Origin: Glaciihabitans sp. INWT7 | GTDB taxonomy: Bacteria; Actinomycetota; Actinomycetes; Actinomycetales; Microbacteriaceae | DNA length: 64,000 nucleotides | Direction of reading: 5' to 3' | Assembly: GCF_014217685.1 (NCBI RefSeq) | Contig: NZ_CP043653.1 | Coordinates: 562,419 to 626,418, forward strand | Shown: piece by piece, positions 56,849 through 64,000 of the stretch | How the letters are laid out: every line of letters begins with the position of its first letter | How positions within the stretch are numbered: the stretch's first letter is position 1 | Position numbers and translations under genes: made by a program | Notes under the pieces: generated by a model | What the model was told of the DNA's origin: nothing | The model's database searches: none | The model's input: the letters and a program-made list of their open reading frames with translations, nothing else

Positions 56849-58098
56849 ACTCGGAGTCATCGGCGACGCCGGCCACTCGAGACCGCAGTGCTCTCCTCAT
56901 CATCGGAGCGACCGTCGTTGCGGGTATCACGGGATATGCCGTGACGTTCGTGGTTTTCCGCGCGACCGGTGCGGCGGCATACTCAGTGTTCGCGGTCTTC
57001 TGGGCGGCCCTCTACCTCGTGATCGGTGGTCTGTCCGGGATCCAGCAAGAGATTGCGCGGGCCACGCATCGAATCGACGCAGAGTCCAGGACCGCGCCTA
57101 GTAGGGCACGTACATTCGGTATCGTCACCGCTGGTGTGGTGTTTCTCCTGGTCGTGGTCTCCTCGCCCCTGTGGTCTTCGGCGAGTTTCCGGACCGATGC
57201 TCAGGCGCTGGTCTTGCCGTTGGCGGTCGGAAGCGCCTGCTACGTGTTGGTAGCGACCATGAGCGGCTCGCTCTACGGCGTATCGCAGTGGCGCTCAGTC
57301 GCCCTCCTCGTCGCCGCGGACGGCGTCCTGAGGCTCGTTCTCCTGCTGGTCGCCCTTCTCTTCACTAGGGACATCGTGGTGCTGGCGTGGGTGGTCGCCC
57401 TTCCTTTCCCCCTCGCCCTCGTTCTCTCGTGGAGGTTCATCCGCGGGGGTTTCGTCGGGAGGAGCGATCTGGACGTGGGATACCGCGCTCTGACGTGGAA
57501 TGTCGCCCGCACGGTGCTGGCCTCCGCTTCGACGGCTATTCTCGTCAGCGGCTTCCCCCTGCTGCTCGGCCTCACCGCGAAGTCCGAGCCCGGCGGATTG
57601 GTGGGTCAGTTGATCTTCACCATCACCCTGACTCGAGCGCCCCTGATCGTCTCGGTGATGGCACTTCAGAGTTACTTTGTCGTGCGTTTCCGCGACGGTG
57701 CACGCTCGATGTCCCGGACCCTTCTTTACGTGCTTCTCGCCGTCATAATCGGCACGTTGCTCCTGGCAGGACTGGGCTGGCTTTTCGGTGCGCCGCTCTT
57801 GGAGTGGGTATCGGGGTCCCGCCACATCTCAATCGAAGGAAACGTCATAGCCGTTCTCATTGCATCCTCCGGGCTTGTTGCGGCCCTCTCGGTCACGGGA
57901 TCTGCCGTGCTCGCCAGATCGAGACATCTTGTGTACTCGTCGGGATGGTTTGCCGCAGCGATCGTGACCATCGGGGTGATGTTGACCGGAATAGATTTCA
58001 TTCCCCGAGTTGAAACTGCGCTGATTCTCGGACCTGCGGCCGGCCTACTCTTTCACCTCGCAGTATTTGCGGCTCGACCGCGTCGGGTTGCCTCGTGA
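56845..58098 (+). CDS. Wzx-like oligosaccharide flippase
   Basis: 417 residues, about twelve hydrophobic segments of the MOP/polysaccharide-biosynthesis (MATE-like) superfamily: GITGYAVTFVVFRATGAAAYSVF, GLSGIQQEIARATHR, VATMSGSLYGVSQWRSVAL. Would move lipid-linked repeat units. Its presence beside Wzm/Wzt is notable. GTG 56845 overlaps the epimerase stop; its stop overlaps the next gene by 4 bp. Confidence 0.82.
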   Translation: MNSESSATPATRDRSALLIIGATVVAGITGYAVTFVVFRATGAAAYSVFAVFWAALYLVIGGLSGIQQEIARATHRIDAESRTAPSRARTFGIVTAGVVFLLVVVSSPLWSSASFRTDAQALVLPLAVGSACYVLVATMSGSLYGVSQWRSVALLVAADGVLRLVLLLVALLFTRDIVVLAWVVALPFPLALVLSWRFIRGGFVGRSDLDVGYRALTWNVARTVLASASTAILVSGFPLLLGLTAKSEPGGLVGQLIFTITLTRAPLIVSVMALQSYFVVRFRDGARSMSRTLLYVLLAVIIGTLLLAGLGWLFGAPLLEWVSGSRHISIEGNVIAVLIASSGLVAALSVTGSAVLARSRHLVYSSGWFAAAIVTIGVMLTGIDFIPRVETALILGPAAGLLFHLAVFAARPRRVAS

Positions 58099-59972
58099 GC
58101 TTCCCCATTCCGCAATCCCTCGAACCGAGGTCGGCCAGGTGGCGTCCATCGGTGTTTGCGATCATCTTCGCTTCGATAGTTGTGGCAGCGGGTACCGCGG
58201 GGCTCTTCGGATTTCCTAGCTGGATTCCGATCGTCCTCAGCTCGGCTCCTTGGGCGCTGTTTTTGCGCGAACGCTGGGGAGGGTCGATAGCATTCGTGAC
58301 AATTGTGATCGTCGATTTCTGGGCGATCCTCGGCGTGATGATGGCTACGACGGTGACGCATCTGCCGCTTATACCGACGGTCATCGTGTTGTGGGTTGTG
58401 ACCGGCCTGTCCGGACTGGTCAAACTCGATCGGTTGGTGGGACGGCTGCCCTCGCCGATTCGAGGTCGAAGCGTCTGGTTCTCGGCCTTGGTAGGCCCGG
58501 TCATCTGGCTGGCTTCGATCGGTGTCTCGAGTTTGGTCCCGGGTGCTGCGCGCTACCTCTGGGTGATGTCGAATGACATGGCAAACAACTTGTTGTTTGC
58601 TCGGGAGATCATCTATCGGGGCGGTATCGGAGTCGGATTCAATGAGAACCCCGTGCCTCTCCCGGCGGCGGTCCTCGCCCTAGCGATGTCGTCGGGTCGC
58701 GATTCGGTGTCATCGGAGATGCTGCTCCGACACGACATCGGAGCATTCGTGCAGGTCTGGGCCCTACTGATCGCGCTTCTGTGCTTCCTCACCGGTTTGC
58801 TCACGGCTCAGATCGTTCGCCTAATCGTCGACCGCCCACGTATCGCGGCCATGGTCGGGGTCACTGGATCGATCGTCCCCCTGTCTTGGTTCTTTACGAG
58901 CTATCCCCTCGACTACGGTTTCATCAGCACCCATTTCGCACTAGTAATAGTGCTCGGATGTGTTCTGGTCTCAATCCGGCCGGGACAGCATCAGCGGATC
59001 GCCTTCACTTTGCTTTGTCTTGCCGCCACGTGCCTCCTGGCGGTGTGGAGTCCCCTCGTCCTGATACCGGCAACGATCGCTGCGGCCCTGATCGTTTCTC
59101 ATCGACGCGCATTTCTGCCCCTGTCAGGGCGGGACGCCTTTATTCCCTGGTTCGGTTTGATTCAGGTGGCGGCGTACGGTATCGGAATCGCGCTTCCGAG
59201 TTTCTTGAGCCTGCGGGCTTTCCTCAAAGCTCCCGGGGGCGTTTTCGCGTTCCCTCATTGGATGTTTCCGGTTCTCGCCGCGATCGCAGTCCTTCTTGCC
59301 GGTGTTGCGCTATGGCGAAACCACAAGGCTGCGCTCGTCGCCATAGTCGGAGTAGCGACGGGTGCTCTACTCGGCCTTGGCGGGCTGCTCTTCTTCACCA
59401 GGAACGCTCCCGATCCTTGGACGTACTATCCCACAAAATACGCCTGGATCGCCTCGGCTGTTCTCGTGGTGATGATCATCGGCCTGCTGCCCGCGGCAGT
59501 GGCGGCAGTATCCAAGCGAGGTGCCGTACGAATGGTGGCCGTTGCGGTTGCCGCCGCGGCGGCGACGGGTATCGTCGGGGCAGCTCCTCCCTCTGACGCA
59601 CTGCATAACTGGGAACAGCCGATCGTCTGGATCCTCTCCGGAAACGTGGTCGGGGCGGGTGATGACGTGGCCGAGAAGATCCTCACGGCAGCTGACCTGA
59701 AACATCCGGCGATCTACTGGCAATCGAGAGAGAGGCACCAGCTTTTCATCAACTTCTGGCTTCTCGAGGTGGCCGCCGATTCGATGACGAAGAGCAATGC
59801 GCTCCGTGTGGCGTCATACGGCGGCTACAACGAGGACAAGATCCTGGACCTGTGTTCGATCATGAAGACCCTCGGCGGCTCAGTTCGGGTTCACACCGCA
59901 AACAGCGGTCTCGAATCCCAAATAGCCTCAGCGTGCCCGACTCTGGGAGCCAGGGTGATCGTCAACCGCTGA
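58095..59972 (+). CDS. Large polytopic membrane protein of unknown function
   Basis: 625 residues with about 13 hydrophobic segments and a soluble C-terminal part from about 510. Position in the glycan locus and topology suggest a GT-C-like glycosyltransferase or polymerase, but no catalytic motif is certain. GTG start overlaps the flippase gene. The last 45 bp overlap the convergent DUF2304 gene. Confidence 0.75.
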   Translation: MSFPIPQSLEPRSARWRPSVFAIIFASIVVAAGTAGLFGFPSWIPIVLSSAPWALFLRERWGGSIAFVTIVIVDFWAILGVMMATTVTHLPLIPTVIVLWVVTGLSGLVKLDRLVGRLPSPIRGRSVWFSALVGPVIWLASIGVSSLVPGAARYLWVMSNDMANNLLFAREIIYRGGIGVGFNENPVPLPAAVLALAMSSGRDSVSSEMLLRHDIGAFVQVWALLIALLCFLTGLLTAQIVRLIVDRPRIAAMVGVTGSIVPLSWFFTSYPLDYGFISTHFALVIVLGCVLVSIRPGQHQRIAFTLLCLAATCLLAVWSPLVLIPATIAAALIVSHRRAFLPLSGRDAFIPWFGLIQVAAYGIGIALPSFLSLRAFLKAPGGVFAFPHWMFPVLAAIAVLLAGVALWRNHKAALVAIVGVATGALLGLGGLLFFTRNAPDPWTYYPTKYAWIASAVLVVMIIGLLPAAVAAVSKRGAVRMVAVAVAAAAATGIVGAAPPSDALHNWEQPIVWILSGNVVGAGDDVAEKILTAADLKHPAIYWQSRERHQLFINFWLLEVAADSMTKSNALRVASYGGYNEDKILDLCSIMKTLGGSVRVHTANSGLESQIASACPTLGARVIVNR

Positions 59973-60371
59973 GTCGACGATCGGCGGGCTCTCCGACCGA
60001 GTGATCGGCTTCTCCGCCTCCGGCGACGAACCACGCTTCCTAAGATCCAATTCCATCAGGGCTACGCGCTCAGCCAACGTCCTCGTCTTGCTCTCGAGTT
60101 TGGTGAGCTCCGAGCTGTGTTGGAGACAGACGAGGAAGAGGATCGTGATGCTGACGAAGAACACCAGGTTGATCGGTACTTCGATGCCGATCAGTCCGGC
60201 AGCCCACTCCAGCGTCGAAGGAAAGACCCCAGCGACGAGCGCCAGCAGGCCGGCGATGAACCACCATACCGCATGACGTTCTCGAAGATGACGACGTCTC
60301 AGCAATTCCACGACAACGATGAGGATCATGACGGCCGAAACGATGCCGAAGACATAGCTGGCGACGCTCAT
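59928..60371 (-). CDS. DUF2304-family membrane protein
   Basis: 147 residues: three hydrophobic segments (about 4-22, 33-50, 64-86), then a coiled coil (ELTKLESKTRTLAERVALME) and a disordered tail. DUF2304 proteins are commonly paired with dolichyl-phosphate-type GT2 enzymes, exactly as here: the ATG overlaps the stop of the DPM1-like gene. The tail overlaps the neighbouring gene on the other strand. Confidence 0.85.
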   Translation of the reverse strand: MSVASYVFGIVSAVMILIVVVELLRRRHLRERHAVWWFIAGLLALVAGVFPSTLEWAAGLIGIEVPINLVFFVSITILFLVCLQHSSELTKLESKTRTLAERVALMELDLRKRGSSPEAEKPITRSESPPIVDSAVDDHPGSQSRAR

Positions 60372-61102
60372 GCGCTCCCTCCCACTCGGTAGGTCGAGGG
60401 TGGTCGAATCATCGCGAATACGAGCGCGAGTCCCGCTCTTGCAAGGTACGCAGCTGCACGGAAAGGGTTGTGTGAGGGAACTCCGCCCGCCCGCTGCCGC
60501 ATGGCCACTGGAACCTGTCGGATCACGAGCCCCGATCTCGACGCGATAACCAGTGCCTCGATTGTGTCTCCCAGGTACTCGGCAGGGTAGTGCTCGGCGA
60601 ACAGGGCGACAGCTCGAGGGCCGGATGCCCGGAATCCCGAAGTCGTGTCGGTGAGTCGAGTGCGGGAAGTGCGGCTGAGGATAGAGGCGAGCGCGACCAT
60701 CGCCCACTGACGTGGCCCTGTGGCGCGATAGTCGCCGGCACCGGCGAAGCGTGCGCCGAGGACCAGATCAGCAGTGGCCAATTCAGCGAGAAGGGCGGGT
60801 ACGCCGAGAGGGTCGTGTTGGCCATCGGAATCGATTTGGACGACGTTGCTGAAGTCGTTTTCAATGGCGTAACGGAATCCCGTCCGCATCGCGCCACCGA
60901 CACCGAGGTTGAAGGGAAGGATGGCTACAAGAGCGCCAGCGGCTGCCGCTTCCTCCGCGGTCGTGTCCGCTGACCCGTCATCCACCACGAGGATCGTTAC
61001 ATCGGGGAGGGCGGCAAAGACCTCGCGGACCACCGCGCCCACCGAAGCCTCTTCGTTGAACGCCGGCATCACTATCAGCGTGCGTTCGGTTGATTTCGAC
61101 AC
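60368..61102 (-). CDS. DPM1-like glycosyltransferase family 2
   Basis: 244 residues: LIVMPAFNEEASVGAVV, ILVVDDGSADTTAEEA, NLGVGGAMRTGFRYA, VVQIDSDGQHDP and LVLGARFAG. This is the polyprenyl-phosphate sugar synthase type that charges a lipid carrier for GT-C enzymes, and a GT-C-like protein gene lies 36 bp upstream on the same strand. A TAGAAT box (61110-61115, minus strand) ends 7 nt before GTG 61102. Confidence 0.9.
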   Translation of the reverse strand: MSKSTERTLIVMPAFNEEASVGAVVREVFAALPDVTILVVDDGSADTTAEEAAAAGALVAILPFNLGVGGAMRTGFRYAIENDFSNVVQIDSDGQHDPLGVPALLAELATADLVLGARFAGAGDYRATGPRQWAMVALASILSRTSRTRLTDTTSGFRASGPRAVALFAEHYPAEYLGDTIEALVIASRSGLVIRQVPVAMRQRAGGVPSHNPFRAAAYLARAGLALVFAMIRPPSTYRVGGSA

Positions 61103-61109
61103 GCAGGCG

Positions 61110-61115
61110 ATTCTA
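61110..61115 (-). promoter_or_regulatory. -10 box for leaderless DPM1-like transcript
   Basis: TAGAAT on the minus strand, 7 nt upstream of GTG 61102. Confidence 0.55.
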
Positions 61116-61138
61116 TCGAAGGCGCTCGCGGGCGGAGT

Positions 61139-63178
61139 TCACGGAGTAATCGGAACGACCCGATAGATCGTGTATGGCGCCTTTTGGGTGCGTGTCCTTT
61201 CATCCACGGCCAGGCATTTCGCGTCGATGCTGCCCTCTGCCAGCACGTATTTGACGTGCCGTTGGGCGAAGTCAGAACACGCATCGAGTGTCACGACGAT
61301 CTGATCCAGCGAGGGATTCAAAACCTTCGGCTCGCCGGTGCCGAGCTTCCAGTTCACGAAGCCGATTCGGTCCCATTGGTTTCGGTATCGATTCGATGGA
61401 TCAACCTGCTTCCACATGAGCGGAGAGGGAGCGCCCTGCACGCCGTTGTAAGCCCGGACACCTGCCTCGACGAGGCTCGCGGTCACCAAGGGATTGCCAA
61501 TGCCCACCCACGTTCCGGGATCCTCCGCATTGACCTGAATGACCTCGCGCGAGATTGGAGCCTGTCTCAGGTCGAAAACTCCGATGTAGGCCGGGTTTAC
61601 CGAGAAGGATGCAGGAACGGTCGCGAGAAGCAGCGCCAACGCCCCGAGTGCAGGACGCCGTCGCGCGAAATGAAAGAGTGCACTCGTGGAGGAGAGAGCG
61701 AAGAACCACCAAAACGGGCTTGCATCGTTAAGGGCGTGGATACCTCCGCGATACACCAAGGCACCGCCGATCACCAATTGCGAGAGCAGGAACGCACCCG
61801 CACCAACACCGGAAAGGCGCCACCCCGGGGGTGTGCCGGCGTCGTCGAGAATTCGAATCACGCAGATCAGGAGTGCCACGGAGGCGAGTCCGAGGCCGAT
61901 CTCGAAACCAACGCGCTGAGCGTCGATGGGGATTCGGTCCAGGAACAGGACATGGGCGATTAGATCCCAGCCGGGGATGAAGGCGTAGGCGAAGAAGAGA
62001 ACGACGATTGCGAGGAGCCCAATCAGCGTCCACGGCAACACTACGCGGGATCGCCGCGCTCGCCGCGCTCGCCAGACCGCCCACACCGCGATGGGTACGA
62101 GGAATATCCCTACGAAGAAGAAGGTTGATGCTTCGGATGAGTTCGCCCCGAGGAAGCCTCCCGCATTCTGCAGCGACTCGGTGAACGACGAGGCAAGCAC
62201 CCTCGCCAAGGAACGCAGGGGAACTGAACCAGTCTCCGATAGACGAGCTCCGGGATACACGGTCGAGAGAAACCCATCGACGGTGCTCGATCGTATGGCG
62301 AGGAAGATTCCGGTGATTGCGGCTCCCACCGCGCCCCCGGCGAAGATCGGGGCGATCGACGAGAGGACTCGACGCCAGGTCGCTCCACGCCGCAAGTTCT
62401 CGACCACGAGTCCGACTCCGAAGAACGCGACCACGTAAGCAACAGCGAGGATGTATGGGACGTAGATCCCCATCGCCATCACCGCGGTGAGATATGCGAT
62501 CACCGCGCCCCATATCCATCGCGGCAGGGCGCGCGACGTCTTCGTCGCCCATACAAGCCCTGCCATCGTCGCGAGCCCCCAGACCGCGGGCCAAAAAGTG
62601 GATGACTGGTACCACCACTGGAAGAAGGGACTGTAGAAGAATGCGACAGCGATGGTGGCGCCGACCAGTGGTCGGCGGGGGAGCACAGTGACCGAGAACG
62701 CATAGAGGGCTGCGATCAGGGCGAGCCCGCTTGCCCACCACCGCCAGGACTGGCCGTGGTCTGCGTCAAGGAACAAGAAGCCGATGAGGTGTGGACGGAA
62801 GGCAACTGACCAGTCGAGCCGAGGAAGATCGTAGGGAAGAGCCGCGTCCATTCCGCCGGGGAAGGTCTCGTTGCGCTCCGGCAAACCCTGCTGGAGTTGG
62901 GAAATGGTCCAGGAGGTTCCCGTATTCCATTCGTCCGAGCGGATTGTCTGCGGAGTTCCACTGATCAGGTCGGGATCTGCACCGTTGTAAACGCTCGAGT
63001 AATAGGCACCAGAAGACGTGCCGTTCAGGCCGAGTCCCACGAGGACTGCGCCAAGCAGGAGGAGGATCAGGGGAAAAGCGAAAAGCACCCGCAGGCGAGG
63101 CAGATCATCCGTTGTCGGAGTGATGAAGGATCTGTAGCGAGCCAGGATCTTCTTCGCCCGAATGGCGGGGTTGCTCAC
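61139..63178 (-). CDS. Large membrane protein, GT-C-like
   Basis: 679 residues. About twelve membrane segments with a first extracellular loop (about 55-130) containing IRSDEWNTGTSWTISQLQQG and DLPRLDWSVAFRPH, the acidic loop position of GT-C lipid-dependent glycosyltransferases, and a soluble C-terminal domain of about 150 residues. Clustered with the DPM1-like and DUF2304 genes, so it may use a polyprenyl-phosphate sugar. GTG 63178 has GAGG nearby. Function inferred. Confidence 0.75.
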   Translation of the reverse strand: MSNPAIRAKKILARYRSFITPTTDDLPRLRVLFAFPLILLLLGAVLVGLGLNGTSSGAYYSSVYNGADPDLISGTPQTIRSDEWNTGTSWTISQLQQGLPERNETFPGGMDAALPYDLPRLDWSVAFRPHLIGFLFLDADHGQSWRWWASGLALIAALYAFSVTVLPRRPLVGATIAVAFFYSPFFQWWYQSSTFWPAVWGLATMAGLVWATKTSRALPRWIWGAVIAYLTAVMAMGIYVPYILAVAYVVAFFGVGLVVENLRRGATWRRVLSSIAPIFAGGAVGAAITGIFLAIRSSTVDGFLSTVYPGARLSETGSVPLRSLARVLASSFTESLQNAGGFLGANSSEASTFFFVGIFLVPIAVWAVWRARRARRSRVVLPWTLIGLLAIVVLFFAYAFIPGWDLIAHVLFLDRIPIDAQRVGFEIGLGLASVALLICVIRILDDAGTPPGWRLSGVGAGAFLLSQLVIGGALVYRGGIHALNDASPFWWFFALSSTSALFHFARRRPALGALALLLATVPASFSVNPAYIGVFDLRQAPISREVIQVNAEDPGTWVGIGNPLVTASLVEAGVRAYNGVQGAPSPLMWKQVDPSNRYRNQWDRIGFVNWKLGTGEPKVLNPSLDQIVVTLDACSDFAQRHVKYVLAEGSIDAKCLAVDERTRTQKAPYTIYRVVPITP

Positions 63179-63305
63179 TGTTGGCCTCGTCCGGTAGGTA
63201 CTGAATTTTTATGCGCGTCCACCCTATCCTCGATTTCCAATGCCATCGGTAGACTGCAAATCGGATCAGCAACTGGGGCACTGGCCCCGAACCGACGGGA
63301 CAAAT

Positions 63306-64000
63306 ATGGCCGCGCTTTCTCCATACGCAACGCATTCTTTCGTTGCCGAGTCGACGAACAACAGCTGGTCGAATATGTTCAGATTCATCCCTGACGGCTC
63401 GAGAGTCCTCGATGTGGGATGCTCGACCGGCAATTTCGGAAGCGCGCTGCAGGAGCTGAAGGGATGCACCGTGGTTGGCGTCGACATCAACGATGCCGAC
63501 ATCGAGGAAGCTCGTTCGCGCCTGACCGAGGCCCATGTTCTCGACATTCGAGATGAGGGCGTCGGAGACGTCCTCGGCCGCTTCGACGTCGTAGTGTTCG
63601 GAGATGTCATCGAACATCTTCCTGATCCACGGTCGGTGTTGCAGGCAGTTCATGGGCTACTGACTCCCGGCGGCGCAATCGTGTACTCGATTCCGCACAT
63701 GGGCCACATCTCGGTGCGGATGGACCTCATGGATGGGAGGTTCGGCTACACGGAGATCGGGTTGCTCGACAAGACTCACCTGCACTTCTACGACCGCCAG
63801 GAGGTCTATTCCGTCTTCGAGGACTCAGGATTTGTGATTGCGGATGAGCTGCCGACCGTTGCAAGCTATCCGGAGAAGTGGCTCACGACACGGCTCGCTT
63901 CTATGGGGCTGTCCCCGTTACCGCAGTACTTCGCCATGCTTGCGAGCACGGACGCGCACGTGTTCCAATATGTCGGCATCGCACTGCCTGCCGGTGAATA
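63306..64000 (+). CDS. Class I SAM-dependent methyltransferase (3' end beyond the window)
   Basis: The frame is open from ATG 63306 to the window edge (231 codons), with no stop. Motif I is RVLDVGCSTGNFGSAL, motif II VVGVDINDADIEEAR, and FGDVIEHLPDPRSVL the post-motif; TPGGAIVYSIPHMGHISVR and DKTHLHFYDRQEV are typical of Methyltransf_23-type enzymes in glycan clusters. Divergent from the GT-C-like gene with 127 bp between starts. Confidence 0.87.
   Translation, partial: MAALSPYATHSFVAESTNNSWSNMFRFIPDGSRVLDVGCSTGNFGSALQELKGCTVVGVDINDADIEEARSRLTEAHVLDIRDEGVGDVLGRFDVVVFGDVIEHLPDPRSVLQAVHGLLTPGGAIVYSIPHMGHISVRMDLMDGRFGYTEIGLLDKTHLHFYDRQEVYSVFEDSGFVIADELPTVASYPEKWLTTRLASMGLSPLPQYFAMLASTDAHVFQYVGIALPAGE

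Overview
The window is a high-GC chromosomal segment of an actinobacterium. The sdhCDAB order, an acyl-CoA carboxylase with an epsilon subunit, a trimeric-type purine nucleoside phosphorylase, a cysteine-free LpdA-type quinone reductase, dense 1-4 bp stop/start overlaps and many start codons lying 6-8 nt after a TANNNT box (leaderless-type promoters) fit Microbacteriaceae best. That family assignment is inference; no rRNA or tRNA gene is visible to fix it.

Layout. 1-3.0 kb: succinate dehydrogenase operon (minus strand; sdhB runs off the left edge). 3.2-4.4 kb: manC. 4.5-11.9 kb: nucleoside uptake and pyrimidine salvage operon (PnrA/Bmp-type lipoprotein, ABC ATPase, two permeases, cdd, deoA, small membrane protein). 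12.2-19.5 kb: purine side of salvage (nucleoside hydrolase, adenosine deaminase, PTS EIIA and EIIB without an EIIC, a short SAH-hydrolase-like protein, an IclR regulator, a phosphohexomutase-family enzyme coupled to purine nucleoside phosphorylase). 19.6-33.9 kb: housekeeping genes (LpdA, biotin-dependent acyl-CoA carboxylase alpha, beta and epsilon subunits, birA, Maf, TRAM-domain RNA methyltransferase, an unusual three-gene two-component operon, GtrA). 34-37 kb: purK, purE and an LCP cell-wall ligase. 37-64 kb: a large cell-surface polysaccharide locus with all four dTDP-rhamnose genes, at least seven glycosyltransferases, the ABC exporter Wzm/Wzt, a Wzx-like flippase, an acyltransferase, epimerases, methyltransferases, large membrane proteins and a secreted repeat protein.

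How the genes fit together. The Bmp lipoprotein and ABC transporter would import nucleosides; Cdd, DeoA, nucleoside hydrolase, Add and PNP would release bases and pentose-1-phosphates; the mutase next to PNP is a plausible phosphopentomutase because no deoB is seen. The carboxylase subunits and BirA form one biotin-dependent enzyme system split over two loci. RmlABCD make dTDP-L-rhamnose for the rhamnosyltransferase-like enzymes; Wzm/Wzt (and perhaps the flippase) export the product and the LCP protein is placed to attach it to peptidoglycan.

The most unusual signal is a family of four intergenic elements, each exactly 99 bp, with near-identical 13-14 bp terminal inverted repeats and divergent interiors. 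Two copies are side by side; the other two bracket a gene for an AbiEi-wHTH/DUF559 endonuclease-like protein. An 8-bp tandem repeat grows out of the end of one copy.
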